Of a stretch of 64,000 bases of DNA, positions 22,301 to 34,939 are shown in pieces. Within the stretch, counting starts at the first letter, position 1. Every line of letters begins with the position of its first letter. Origin of the DNA: Bryum argenteum (Eukaryota > Streptophyta > Bryopsida > Bryales > Bryaceae); contig CM073321.1 in assembly GCA_037043015.1 (NCBI GenBank), positions 22,255,001 through 22,319,000 of the forward strand, given 5' to 3'. The notes under the pieces are model-generated. The model searched no databases, was not told the origin of the DNA, and saw only the letters and a program-made list of their open reading frames with translations. The position numbers were made by a program, and so were the translations under genes.

Positions 22301-25300
22301 ATTAAGCAGCTGGAGGAGGAGTTGACCAAGCAGCAGGGGTACGCTCGGCAAAGATCTTTTCGGGCTCGGGAGGTTCCTCGTATGCACCCGGAGAGAGCGC
22401 GGTGAAGGCCCACCGCTCAACGCCCAATTCCAGGCCTCAGGATCGGACCTCCCAACCCGGATGGCGGCGTACATGAAGAAGGCCGCGGAAAGGATGGAAG
22501 GAGCTCTCCAGGAGATGAGAGACCTCATCGGGGAGATGGCCCGGACTTTTCCCGGGGAGGCACCTCCCCTCGCAGTAGTAGAGGATGTCCCCGCTCAGGG
22601 CAACCCCGAAGTGACCGAGGATGCCAGGGCCGAGGAGGAAGAGCCCACCGACCCTGTGGCAATCGAGGAGCCGGCCCTGCCCACGAACCTGAGCCCGGAG
22701 AAGACCTCGAGAGAGACAGGGACTTTGCACCCCCTCAGCAAGGACATTCCGGAGAGCGCTGAGGCGAGCCTGAAGGGCATACCCCCAGTCGAAGAGAAGA
22801 TTTCCCGGATAGTCGGAGAGGAGGTTTCCCGGGCAGTGGAGGGGGATACCCGGGCAAGGAATCCCTCCCCCATTCCACCGGTCCGGACTGTGGACCCCGA
22901 GGACAGGAGTCCTATTCCTGCCCAAGAGGCCACAATCCAACCAGGACAGGAGGGGGAGGCCGATACCCGGACAACCGGATTGAGAACGGAGGAGCCGCGG
23001 ACACCTCGCTGTCCGGGTTTAGCCGTTCCATCAGAGCCCTCGGACCTCGAGGCCCTCCCCGAGAAGGTGCTGACCGCGGAGGTCGCCCCCCTCATCCCCG
23101 AGGACTTGATCGATATCCCGGAGATCGGAGAGGCACTCCCGGACACCTTAGCCCCGATGCCTTCCGGGGATACTGAGATTCTAGGAAGCGGAGGGACCGC
23201 TCCAGTGCTCCAAGAGACAGGGAACGAAGAGGAGGAGGTCACCTCCCAACCCGGGCCAAGGGCGCGTGAAGACGGCGCTTCCGAGACTGCTGAGGCGCTG
23301 TGACCATCAGGATGGAGGAGGACGGTCAAGACTGAGATAACGGTGGGCGGATATCCCGGATCGAGATTAGGTTAGAAGTAGTACTTTTAATTGCAGATAG
23401 GAGAATGACGGCGCTAGGCTGACAGAGGGATAGATTTAGAAAGATTCCCTGGCAAGGAGTTTTTGTCCTCTTCTGGGATGCCAGGGAGGACCTGCTACTT
23501 AGCCAAGGGGAGGATACCTCCTCGGGGTCTTTTTGTGATTTTGCAATACCCTAATCCAGTGCAAGTACGCCCCTTTCTTCCATTCCCCTTGTGTATGTGT
23601 GTGTGTGAGTGAGTGTGTGGGTGTGAGTTTGCGTATCCTTTCCAGCTTCCTGCCTTGTATGCGGTGTCGGGGTTATTGCGGAGTCCAGGAGGCCCTTGCT
23701 GTCCGGGCAAGAGGTAACGGTTCCGTCTTTGAACGGAGAGTAGTAAGGAGGGTAGAGAAGCTGGCAGGAGAGGAGTGCGGCCAACGAACGGCACCTCTTA
23801 CTTACTCTTACAGCGTCCAGGAGTACAGCGGCCAGGAAGGGATTCCGGCCGCTTAACCGACTCCCGAGGCCGCACTCGGTTGAGTCCCCCTGGGTGCTGA
23901 AGTCCGGGTAGGCGGGTTGGTGTCTAGGTAATCGCGGTGAACTCCGGGTCAGTCACACCACCCCCAGTCCAGTAACCCGGGATCTACTAACCCGGGTAGT
24001 GAGTTGCGATAACCGGACCATAGGAGAACCGGATACCGACCTTTGTGACATGCGCGTGGATGTAGAGTCCGGGCGTAGAGGGAGGTATAAGGGAAGTTCC
24101 TAACAGGGTAAGGAGAGAGAGAGTCTCGGTGACCTTTCCGGTCACGTTAATCAACGGGAAAAGTGGTCTAATTCCCCCACTTATCTAAACGCGGGAAAAC
24201 CCCTCTGAGGTGAATACAGAGGCTAAACTAAACCACAAAGACCAAACCCCCTCCTTTCTCCTGTCCGGGTAGCTTTTTCCAGGACAGGATACAGGGTACA
24301 GGGGTGATAGGACAGTACCCGGATAGCACAAATCCGGGTTGGCTAACTGGTGGAAATTGTTGTCCCTGCACTTCACTGGATCTCCGTGGACGAATACTCG
24401 GGTTCTTGTTTGGGAAACCTCTTTTACTACGAAAAAGGGTTATCCGGGCACGAATCGGGAAAGCACGTTATGACAATACTTTCCCGTCTCGAACTGTGCA
24501 ACCTGGAACTAAAAAGAATCACACCAAGCCGGGAAAAAAATGACGAGGAAATCAAACGGGAATGGCGAATCGATCATTACACCTCCAGACTTGCATCCAC
24601 GCAAGTCGAGCAGGTAGGTGCTTTTTTTTTCATATAACTTGAGGAGTCATGATGCCACCAACACTCATACTCCAGAATCCAGCCCGTGCGGCATGTGCTC
24701 TGCCTTGAGGATCAGCACACAAAATCCACATCATGACCTTCATCGTCAACCTAGAGCCCTTCACCACGCACAGCAGTGGCCTCTTGTTGAGCAAGGGTAA
24801 CCATCATTGGCATCCTTGAGCCCTTTAGCACTCACAGGAGAGGCCTCAAGTTGAGCAAGTAGGAGACATACTTCCCCATCGCAAACAGCGCAACCTTGAA
24901 CTCAACACAATCACACCAAGCCGGGAAACAAAGATGACGAAGAAATCAAACGGGAATGGCAAATCGATCATCACACCTCCAAACTTGCGTCGACGCAAGT
25001 CTGGCAGGTAGGTGCTTTTTCTTATGAAGAACTTGAAGGGTCATGATGCCACCAACACTCATTCTCCAGAATCCAGCCCCAGCGGCAAGTTCTCAGCCTC
25101 GACGATCAGCACACGGAAGCCACATCATGACCTTCATCGGCATCCTAGAGCCCTTCGGCCCGCACAACGGTAGCCTCTTTTCCAGCAAGGGGGACAATCA
25201 TCGGCATCCTTGAGCCCTTCGGCACTCACAAGGGAGGCCTCAAGTCAGGCAAGTAGGGGGCATACTTTTCCTTCGCGGACTGTGCAACGTGGAACTCAAC

Positions 25301-27175
25301 AGAATAACACCAAGCCGGGAAAAAAATAACGAGGAAATCAAGCGGGAATGGCAAATCGATTATCACACCTCCAGACGTGCGACGACGCATGTCTCGCACG
25401 TAGGTGTTTTTTTTTGAAAAAAACTAGAGGGCCCATGATGCCACCAACACTCATACTCTAGAATCCAGCCTCAGCAGCACGTGCTCTGCCTTGACGATCA
25501 GCACACGGAAGCCTCAACATGACCTTCATCGGCATCCAAGAGCCCTTCGGCGTGTACACGGGTGGCCTCACGTCGAGCTGGGAGGACCATCATTGGCATT
25601 CTGGAGCCTTTTGGCACTCACAACGAAGGCCTCAGGTCAAGCAAGTAGGGGACATACTTCCCAATCCCGACCTGTGCAACCAGGAACTCAACAGAATCAC
25701 ACCATGCCGGGAAAAAGATGACAAGGAAATCAAACGGGAATGGCGAATAGATCATCACACCTCCAGACTTGCGTCCATGCAAGTCTGGCACAAAGGTGCT
25801 TTTTTTTTTATAAAAACCTTGAGGGGTCATGATGCCACAAACACTCATACTCCACAATCTAGCCCCAGCAGCAGGTGCTGAGCCTTGACAATTAGCACAC
25901 GAAAGCCACAACTTGACCTTCATCAACATCCTCGAGGCTTGAGCCCTTTGGCGCACACAGGGGCGGCCTCACGTCGAGCTTATAGACCATCGTCGGCATT
26001 CTCGAGCCCTTTGGCACTCACAAGAGAGGCCTCAGGTCGAGCAAGTAGGGGACATACTTCACCTTCCCGGACTCTGCAACCTAGAACCCAATAGAATCAC
26101 ACCAAGCCGGGAAACAAAAATGACGAAGAAATCAAACGGGAATGGCAAATCGATCATCACACCTCCAGACTTGCATCCACGAAAGTCGAGCAGGAAGGTG
26201 CTTTTTTAATCAAAAAAACTTGAAGGGTCATGATGCCACCAACACTAATACTCTAAAATCCAGCCCCAGTGGCAGCTGCTCAGCCTCGACGATCAGCACA
26301 CAGAAGCCACATCATGACCTTCATCGGCATCCTAGAGCCCTTCGGCACGCACACCGATAGCCTCTCCTTGAGAAAGGGGGACCATTATCGGCATCCTCGA
26401 GCCCTTCGGTACTCACAAGAGAGGCCTCTGGTCGAGCAAGTAGGGGACATACTTCCCCATCGCGGACTGTGCAACGTGGAACTCAACAGAATCACACCAA
26501 GGCGTGAAAGAAAATGACGAAGAAATCAAACGGGAATGGCGAATCGATCATCACATCTCCAGACCTGTGTTGATGCAAGTCTGGCAGGTAGGTGTTTTTT
26601 TTAATAAAAACTTGAGGGATCATGATGCCAACAACACTCATACTCCAGAATCCTGCTCCAGCGGGAGTTGCTCTGCCTCAACAATGAGCACACCTTAGCC
26701 ACACTTGACCATCATTGACATTGTGGAGCCCTTTGGCACTTACAAGGGAGGCCTTTGGCCGAGCAAGTAGGGGACGTAATTCACCTTCGCGGACTATGCA
26801 ACCTGGAAGTGAACTTAATCTTACCAAGGTGGGAAAGAAAATGACGAAGAAATCAAACGGGAATGGCGATCGATCATCACACCTCCTAACTTGCGTTGAT
26901 GCAAGTCTGGCAGGTAGGTGATTTTTTTTAAAAAAAACTTGAGGGGTCATGATTCCTCCAGCACTCAAACTCCAGAACCAAGCCCTAGCCAAAGGTGCTA
27001 TGCCTCGACGATTAGCACACGGAAGCTACAGCGTGACCTTCATCGGCATCCTGGAGCCCTTCGGCACGCATAGGGGTGGCCTCAGGTCGAGCTAGGAGGA
27101 CCATCATCGGCATCCAGGAGCCCTTTAGCACTCACAAGGAAAACCTCAGGTCGAGCAAGTAGGGGACGTACTTAA
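19320..27175 (+). repeat. Array 1: eight units of about 393 bp, interrupted by a retroelement-like insertion
   Basis: Units start at a GGTCATGATGCC-type motif near 19362, 24645, 25041, 25431, 25826, 26226, 26617 and 26944. Each unit runs through two in-line copies of CATCGGCATCCTAGAGCCC, then GAGCAAGTAGGGGACATACTT, AATCAAACGGGAATGGC, the palindrome CTTGCGTCGACGCAAG, CAGGTAGGTGC (like an exon end plus donor) and a T/A homopolymer. The last unit runs directly into the methyltransferase exon of gene C (EQVGDVLNETTPKKF), so the array probably grew from an exon-intron piece of that gene. Short open frames inside units are not credible genes. The first unit is split by the insertion at 19589-24475. 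Confidence 0.8.
19589..24475. mobile_element. 4.9-kb TG...CA retroelement-like insertion, possibly a very long solo LTR
   Basis: Ends are TGTCAAACC and TTATGACA (TGTCA/TGACA inverted), flanked by a perfect 5-bp duplication ATACT (19584-19588, 24476-24480). Removing it restores the array unit exactly. I found no direct terminal repeats inside, so it is either a solo LTR of unusual length or an LTR-derived non-autonomous element. The body is GC-rich with recurring CCGGGTA words. It carries gag-like or captured coding remnants between about 20.28 and 23.30 kb: a globular N-terminal part with YMYHLYAQYECL, a long Pro-rich part, a Cys/His cluster (CACTACMHAEHLRMH) and coiled coils. The coding region appears broken a few times. 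No reverse transcriptase or integrase is present. A TG-rich microsatellite sits at about 23.59-23.63 kb. Confidence 0.7.
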
Positions 27176-27476
27176 CGAGACAACTCCAAAAAAGTTTGCA
27201 AATTACATCTGCCCGATATACCTATTCAGAAAGGGAGATTCCCACGCCGATAGCTTCAAGAACACGATCAAACCTGAGTACAAGCCTGCGTCGGTTCCAT
27301 ACTATTCGGAGGCTGGGTTGTTTGCTGAGATGAAATGGATATCGAAACAATTAGAACTCAGGATGGAGTTCTACATCAACCTCGTTCACAAGTACTGCCA
27401 GATTGGAGATTCAACATTAGGAATCTTCGCCGATTCAAAGCTCATGGTCGCGTTCGTTGTAAGTGCCTATCATGTA

Positions 27477-27666
27477 TTATCCCAGGACCGGAGTTAATTC
27501 TTCACAATCCTATTTTGCTTTTATAGCTCTAAGTAAAATAGCTTTGTTTTCATATTCCTATAGTTATCACCGGTCCTGAGATAACTACCCACTATCAAGA
27601 AATATATCTGTGCTTTGCCTAACTTCATAATCACCTTCATTCATATTATCCTTGACAAGGGGATAA
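27477..27666. promoter_or_regulatory. Three P3 palindromes in the intron of gene C
   Basis: TTATCCCAGGACCGGAGTT (27477-27497), TTATCACCGGTCCTGAGAT (27564-27584) and TTATCCTTGACAAGGGGAT (27646-27666) are imperfect copies of the P3 motif TATCCCCGACCCGGGGATA found perfect at 29709. The P1 motif of element 1 is not seen in gene C. Confidence 0.55.
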
Positions 27667-29420
27667 TTTCTCAAATGTCATTGCAGAGTATGCCACTCTC
27701 TTTTTCAGATCCAGGGGCATGGACATTACGGTTTGGTTGACTCCCTTTACCTAGACCGACATGTCGCGACGCTTAAGAAAGCGGCAGGGGTTGACTGGCG
27801 CGATTTTGTGCACTGCGGTTGCCCGTATGACAGGATTGCGGTAGATTCTTCCGAAGAGGAGGCAAAGGCTAGCCTGCTAACGACCACCAGTTCAGAGGAG
27901 AGCGATCGTGCATCTAGGTTTGCGGCGGATCAATCAGACAATACTTTGCAGTCTCTTGGTGCAGAGACGACATCCAACCTGGCCCATTCACATGTTGATG
28001 AAGATGTCGACAAAGGTGACGAGGAGGAGGAGAAGGAGGACGACGAGGAGGAAGACCAGGAGGACGACGAGGACGAAGAGTTGGTTGAGGATATGGGAGA
28101 GGATTATGACATAAGTGGTCAAGGGGACAATCTCGTCGTTGACGACTATGCACATCCCGAGTTTTTTGATCCTAATATGCCATCTCAGTTGTAGGAGGAG
28201 TCCTTGCAACCGGCTCTTGTAGAACTGGATGCCCCTACGCCACTTTCGGCTATTGCGCCGCCTGCGGCCACTTCGAGTTCTTTGTCTGCAATACATCCCG
28301 TAGCTCCGTTATCAGAAGAGCGGGATCCTAATGACGCATCTAAGAACCCAACCATCATCACAGGGTCTATAATGGGTCAAGTTATTCCTAGGTTGGAGAT
28401 AAATCCTAGGCAGCTGACAGAGGGCGACTAATCCCCCGCGGTAGAGATTGGTTCTTCTCGAGGGACAGAAGGCACTTCGGAGGTTAGGCAACCACTCAAG
28501 CGGCGCCTGGAGCTTAGTCCATGTGGCGAGGTTGCTGGTGTTACTGGCAATGGGGCATCTTCTGCAATGCCAACTTTATTAGTGGCACATGCAGTCTCCA
28601 CTCCTCAGAGCAAAAAATTGAATGAGCGGGGGAAGCCTATCTTCGCGATAGTTGCCCTAGATCGCGTGTGGATTGACCTTGGTAGCAACTTTGACAATGA
28701 CAATGAGGTGATGAATCTTATTGCCACCCCCGCCTCAGAGCTGGAAATTGCCAATCCTGCCTCACAGCTAGATACAACGCCATTGACGGATGTGAAGGAG
28801 GAGATGGTTGCGGTTTGTGCTGCAGGCCCTTCTGCAGGTCCCTCTCCAAGTCCCTCCGCAGGTCCCGCTACAGTTCCCCTCCGCAGTCTCAGCTACGGTT
28901 CCGCCTCCACTTCGCTCTACAGTCCCAACTACGGGTCCCCCTACAGTTCCCGTTGCAGTTCCCGCTCAAATTCTTACTCAAGCTTCCGCTGCAATTCCTA
29001 TAATTTTTGAACCAGCAGGTTTCCTGGAAAATGCCGCTGGGCAAGCTCCTGATCCATTGCAGGTGGGGAGAAGGTCGCTCAGCACTACTGAGAGGTGAGG
29101 AAGCTCAGAGCAGAACAAAAGAGAGCTGAGGATAAGAAGAATCGCCGACTAGAGGAATCTAATCGCCGATTGGAGGAAAATGAGCGCATGTGCCAAGTGT
29201 AAGCCGAGGTGTTCGCATATTTTGCGAGAACTAATCTCCCTCTCTCTAACCACCTTTACGAGATTGACTTAGCGCCAACTCAGCCAGAGACTCCTATGAC
29301 TGTAGCGGAGGAGTCTGTTCCAGTGCAGACTCTTGTGACTGTAGCGGAGGAGTCTGTCCTAGTGCACACTATTGAGCCTAGTTTTCCCTGTGCTCCTCTT
29401 CTCCAAGATGATGGAGATAT

Positions 29421-29882
29421 TTATCCACAACCCCGGGATGTTTTGGCCCCTCCTTTGAGCTTCCTTCCTGCCTCCCTCGACATCGGCGTTGCAGCCTCCC
29501 CTACGGGAGCTGCTCAGATTCATTCCCGACCCCGGAATGCTTGTATGTCAGCTGCATCCGAGCCTGTCTCATTGCAGCAGTCAGCGCTTAGGGACCCGGA
29601 TCTTGAGGATTCATAAGAGGTCATCATTGGTGGTTCTAAGGCCGCATTTGAGGAGTGCCCAACTGATATGAATAATTCAGTGGGTGTACTAGTTGCTGAC
29701 ACCGAGATTTATCCCCGACCCGGGGATAATCTTCCTCCTCCTTCACCGGTTCGTCCGGCTGAAGGTACTAGTGCGACTATTGGCGAGGTTGGCGCCAACG
29801 TAATGCTAGGGTCGTTGACCGATTTTGGGCTCGAGTTCTCCTAGTACAACGCCTTCGTGAATCATCCCCGACCCGGGGATGA
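29421..29882. promoter_or_regulatory. Four in-register P3 palindromes within an exon of gene C
   Basis: Copies lie at 29421-29441, 29519-29540, 29709-29729 (perfect, 9-base arms around ACC) and 29862-29882 (perfect). All are read in one frame as DIYPQPRD, QIHSRPRN, EIYPRPGD and NHPRPGDD. The result is a DNA palindrome and a peptide repeat at once. Confidence 0.7.
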
Positions 29883-31766
29883 TATTGACATGAGGATGCT
29901 CAAGAAGACCAGCTTCCAAGAAGACCAAGAGGTCGTGAATGACTAGCCTGCAGACAACACTGCTTGCACTATAGACGCAGAACCTCAGGAAGAAAATGTT
30001 ATTGCTGGCGATGATGAGGAGCGTTTGGATTACTTGGAGAGTCTGTCGTCAAGACAATAGCGAGAGCACACGACGGACGTTGTAAGTACTTCACCTCATG
30101 AGTCATGAATAATATTTTTCAAGACTTGCATGAATTTGATTGATCTTTGATTGGCTGCCTTTGAAAGTTTGATTCTGTTTGTTTGAATGTGGTTTATACG
30201 ACTATTATCTTCTAGAGCACATGGACGATCCCTCCGAAAGTAGATTTAATCGAAGTCGTTCACCATCCTCGTAGCGCGTCTGGTGTTGTAGATTATTTTC
30301 TGACAAATGCAGCCTTTAGGAGTCGGTTATTGACTTTGAATAGCACACATTTACATGTTGTATATCACTTTTGATGTATAATATACACACAAATTTTTCT
30401 CAACCTTTGTTATTGTCATTTGATTTTCTTGTATTTGTTTGTTAGCCCTCTCGTATAGAAATTGTTCTGCGCCCACGGGCCGTGAGAACGCCTATCAATC
30501 CCAGTGCTCTGCCCCCAATAGCTCGGATGCAATGCATTCCGTCATTGAGGATTTTTACAAATCCCACTGTCCCTGCATTCAATCAGGTATCCTCAATTTA
30601 TTGTTTTCTTTGTTTGCGAGGTAGAATCAATGACGAACTTCCCATGTATTTCACGGCCCATGTCTGCCATCGAGTCAGAGCCGGTTAAGTGGCTGAATGT
30701 TGTCATCAACATCAACGGAATCCTTTGTAAGTGTGTGCACATGCCAACACTGAAGAAGATTTTCGCCATAGCCGATCCTCGCGACCGGCTCTAGGGGTTA
30801 GACATCCCAACCAGGATACCTCTCAAGTTGGTGTAGTGCCGACCGGGGGTTTGGGGCTTCCTGGAGTCCATGCCTACTTATGTTGCGAGGATTGTGATAT
30901 ATAGGTCCATGAAGAGGTCCATAGTAGAGGGTGTTGTTGACTTTCTCTTCGGTGGACTTCCAAGGCCCTTTGAAATCCTTGGGCAAGAGTCTTGTACCTC
31001 AATGGAGGTTAGCGAAGACGCCTTCTTGGTTTCCCCAACCAACAGTAGCAATAGTATATTTTTAAAAACCTTGTGCTCTGCGGTTTTTCCCCTTTCTTGC
31101 GGACGGGTTGTTTTCAACATGGACAACACTCTCCTCATAGACGATAGTCCTGAGAAGAGTATTTGCAACCACACACGCAACTTAATCTTTGTTCAACCTT
31201 TGTCGAGGTCGAACGAGAACGATGATGTCCTGTCGACGTTACTCCCACCCTGGCTCCTTGCCCTCCAGGCCAATTGCAGGCCGGGCAATCTTCGAGCTTA
31301 TGTGGACTCCAATAGGATAGATGTCCCGCCTCAGCAGCCTTGGAAGTTACATTTTGGATGGGATCAACCGGTCTACTAGGAACTTAGGATTAACATACGA
31401 GACGCCAAATTTTCCCCACTTCACCTCCAGATGACTTCCGCGCTTTCTTTGTTTTGTAAACCACTTGTACATAGGATCTCGAATTACAGTCCTAATTTTC
31501 ATAATAAAGTTTATATGATAAATAAAACATTTTTCATTGTTCATGAATTCTCACATTATCCTTCTTCTCCTATACATTGTTTATTTGAACCAATTGTATT
31601 TTCATATTATGAGTAGCATAATTTTCGATTTGTTTGGTGTTCACATTTATTTCCTCTTGATATTTGTTATGTAGTTGTTGTTCTGCTTCGTAGTCACTCT
31701 CAAAATGCCAGGCCCATGGATATTCATGTTGCTTCCTCGTTGCTTCTGCATACGTGTACCCGTTTT

Positions 31767-31789
31767 TTTATCCCCAGACCTTGGATAAA
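31767..31789. promoter_or_regulatory. P3 palindrome in a late intron of gene C
   Basis: TTTATCCCCAGACCTTGGAT is an imperfect copy of the P3 motif, about 65 bases before a coding exon that starts near 31.85 kb. Confidence 0.5.
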
Positions 31790-32706
31790 TTGTAGTATTC
31801 GTTTGATTACCACTCCCTATTTATACTTTGTTGTTGTGGGTAATTCTTGATCAGGTCACAGCAAGCTTACCCGCCCCAGAGTCAGGTGATAACGGTGAGT
31901 CGTTATACGAAACTTCAATCAATTGTTCCATGTTACTTTCAGAAAGTTTGGCCATTTCTCTTGCGTCAAGGCATTTTGATATGTACACAGCCACGGATGC
32001 GGCGTCGGCGACAATGGATTTTACGAAAGAAGGTGTAGATGAGGATGTTGTGGATAGCCCTCCAAGTAGAGGTCTTGTAAGGACCCCCGTATGCTCTCCG
32101 TCTCCTCTGAAGCGCATTTGTACATCCCCATCTCGTAGGCGATCTATGTCGCCTACGCTTCCTTCTTGCATGACACCCTAGAGGCAGTTGTACTCTCATT
32201 TGGAGAGTCCGGATCCACTTCAGCTTGTTTCAACTTCGACACCTAAGGTGGTAAATGCAGCAAGAATGACGATTCCCGCTCAACCTCGGAATAAAGCCCT
32301 CAACACTTGTTTTACAAGGACTACACGTTCCCTTGGTTGTGTGCCATGTTTCGATGTAGCAAGAGGGAACTTCTAGCCTCATCCAAACTCAGTTGGAATG
32401 CGCCGCCCTCCCTCAAGGGGAGCATCATGCACTATGCGTCCGCATCCTGCCCCCGACGCGTCCGCCTTACCTCTCCTTTCTCGTCCCTCGCGTTCTCTTG
32501 ATTCAATCAGTAGGCGTGAGAGAGAAGGTTCTGACACTTGGCTTGCACGTCGGAGTGAATTTTTAGGTACTACTAGTTGCATGGCCTCCTCCCGTCGCAA
32601 TGATCTTATTTGCGGAATCATGCAGCAACAGGAGGGGGATGGAGAGTTGTTAGAGAAATCTTCCAAGTCTAATGACTCAGAGTCCAAGGAGAAGGGGCTT
32701 CGATAA

Positions 32707-34080
32707 TATATGTTCATTTTTGATATTGTGAATAAACAATACAGAAGACGTAGCTCCTACGTTATCCTCTCAGTATAGAAAACGTCATCCGTATAATTAG
32801 TATATATTGTTTCTACTTCACTAATTGGTATATCCTTCTACTTGTAGGCCTACACTTCATATTTGTGTACAAATGTATGTACCTTTTAATATTGAAATAT
32901 TATTCCTATTGTTTTTACAGAATGACAATTTGAATTTTATACGTACTATAAGATATGAATGCTCCACTTTGTCTAGTTCAGTCCAAATAAATGTACTTTA
33001 TATAATATACTCGGGTTACTATTTTTAGTATTAGTAAATGGTTAGTTTACAATTTACCTTATTCTATTTAGAGTAGTTTATACATGAGTAGTTTCATTTC
33101 CATCCCTTGGTGAATTGGGGATCTTGATTGCTCAATTGGAATGTCGTACTAATTTGCAAGTCATGATCATAGTACTTTTCAACAACTATTAGTACAATTT
33201 AGTAAATTTTGAGTGTGTGAAAATCTCAAAATGTGCATTTTGTCTCAATTTAATGAATACATCCTTTTTAGTTGTTGTTCCAAACAATGACGATTGGATA
33301 TTTACCATCTCACAAATTGTTCAGGAAATATTTGTAGTACATAGCCTAGGCTATCTTTTGTATAGTCTATACCTGAAATATATAGACCCGGCACGAAATA
33401 TCCGGTAGTATTAGCACGTCGGTTATTTGTTTTTCTTATTTAGAGTCTTAGACTCATTTTGGCACCCAAATGTTTTGGTTGATGTGGCACTTAGGTCGGC
33501 TGACCTCTAATGATCAGTTGGATGAGACATTCATTCACAAGCAGACGACTATATGTATTACACCCTCCTATGTGAGAGTCGTTGCTAGGTATACACTCTT
33601 GTTTCCTAAAATACATAACTCCTTGTCGTCTCCAACTTCTCATCTTTTGCAATGAAGACCATATTCATTGAAATGAGAGGATACCGCAATAATGAGAGTA
33701 TTGCTCACTCCAAAGAGAAATGATAATTAGCCGAATATGCAAGTAAAAATGGTCCATTTGAAGACGTGCTCTATGAACAAATAACCATACCATTAAAAGA
33801 AATATACATAAATATATGTAGATCTATAGACATTGTGTACACCAATTGACACACTCATAGGAATTTTGATAATTGAAATTTAAGAGAGAGCTCTAGTTAC
33901 ATTAGATTAAGCTCAATGAATAATGGTAAATACGACATTTTAATAACAATGGTATTGTACACTATCGTGACCTGTAGTATCCAACAAGAACTAAGCGAAT
34001 GTCTACTAAAGCTTATAAAGACTACTTCTATATCACAAGAACGTACGACTCTAAAGATTTGCTAATGCCTTCCACACTTT
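32707..34080. other. AT-rich DNA without a gene
   Basis: Both strands are stop-rich and no domain, RNA gene or clear repeat is seen. It may hide the right end of a nested element that carries gene C, but no terminal repeat could be identified. Confidence 0.45.
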
Positions 34081-34459
34081 AGGGCGACAACTGTAGCATG
34101 TATATGATGAAGACGGATAACTCAGTTTTGCTTGTGCCTATAACTCTAATATCCATTGCTCCCATGCATAGAAAACTAGAGGACAAGAGACTCTGGGTTG
34201 AAATCCATCTTGTGATTGAGTTAGACCGTGAACCTCGTGCAATAGCAAGGACATAGTACAAAAAGACACACGCAAAGGATTATTGGCATGTGCAACAATT
34301 GGTGCAGGTGGCGCTATTGATTCTGTCATGCAATCTCCAAATCTCATGACCGACTCTAAAGATCTTTGTGGAGAAGGCGACGCAAAGGAATTTGATCTCG
34401 AAGCAAGAGATTTATTCAGTGACAATGCCGAACGGGGTGAAACATTCATGGAGAAACGT

Positions 34460-34870
34460 TGAGGCGTGAGCATAGAGCGCAGAGCGGTAAGCAGTGAGCG
34501 TACAGCGGTGACGGGACAATTTTGACCATTTTATAACATTTTTTTTACAAAGTAAAGTACCCTTTTACCACTTAATTTTGTATTGTTCTATTTTGAAATG
34601 TCTATTTTTAGAGTTTAGGGTTCCTAATTCCGTGGGTTAGGGTCTTCTTTAAATGTGAGTCCCACCTCGTAGAAATATTTCATTTGCATTGTCTTGAAGA
34701 TTTTATCGGAATATATTGAAATTAGGGTTGATGTCATCATATTGATGAACCTGTGAATTGGATACAAGACTATTTAAAGGTTAAATTGAACATATGTTTA
34801 GGTAATTCTAAAAATTGTTTTTGGGTTTAGGGTTAAGGGATAAATTAGGGCTGACGTCATCATGAAAATA
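34460..34870. repeat. Intergenic module shared with element 2
   Basis: GCGGTAAGCAGTGAGCGTAC-type words (34475-34505) and two copies of TTAGGG(C/T)TGA(C/T)GTCATCAT (34721-34740 and 34843-34864) match 52.69-52.72 kb and 52.95-53.13 kb. In element 2 this module separates the methyltransferase from the transposase. TGACGTCA is the plant bZIP (CRE-like) core, so this may be a promoter block. Confidence 0.55.
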
Positions 34871-34939
34871 CAACAAAAACTCAACGAAAGCAAAGAACCC
34901 TAGAGATCCATACTACATCCTCGGATGCTACCTCTTATA

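Larger units (their letters stand above)
27170..32706 (+). pseudogene. Gene C: methyltransferase C-terminus, acidic/proline-rich/coiled-coil region and FCP1-like domain (decayed)
   Basis: An exon ending at 27459 (donor GTAAGT) encodes ETTPKKFANYICPIYLFRK, then a motif-I-like segment GDSTLGIFADSKLMVAFV. The next exon starts at 27709 in phase 0 with GHYGLVDSLYLDRHVATLKK, matching gene A's exon 3-4 junction. That frame continues into an Asp/Glu-rich tract (28.0-28.15 kb), Pro/Val-rich stretches and a coiled coil near 29.10-29.19 kb (RRLEESNRRLEENERM). From 30.2 kb an FCP1-like domain follows: VKWLNVVININGILC (motif I, both Asp lost), PGVWGFLESMPTYVARIVIY, and NTLLIDDSPEKSICN (about 31.12-31.16 kb), the last a strong FCP1/NIF signature. 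The C-terminal exons resemble gene B. It is not certain whether 27.2-30.1 and 30.2-32.7 kb are one gene or two. Several stops are present. The 5' half with any ParB domain is absent, replaced by array 1. Confidence 0.55.

Noticed and set aside
25519-25881. 120-codon frame in the 393-bp array
   Set aside because: Frame is not kept from unit to unit; the array is repeat DNA.
24584-27010. CRISPR-like array
   Set aside because: Units are ~393 bp and almost identical throughout, with no short repeat/variable spacer structure; eukaryotic context.
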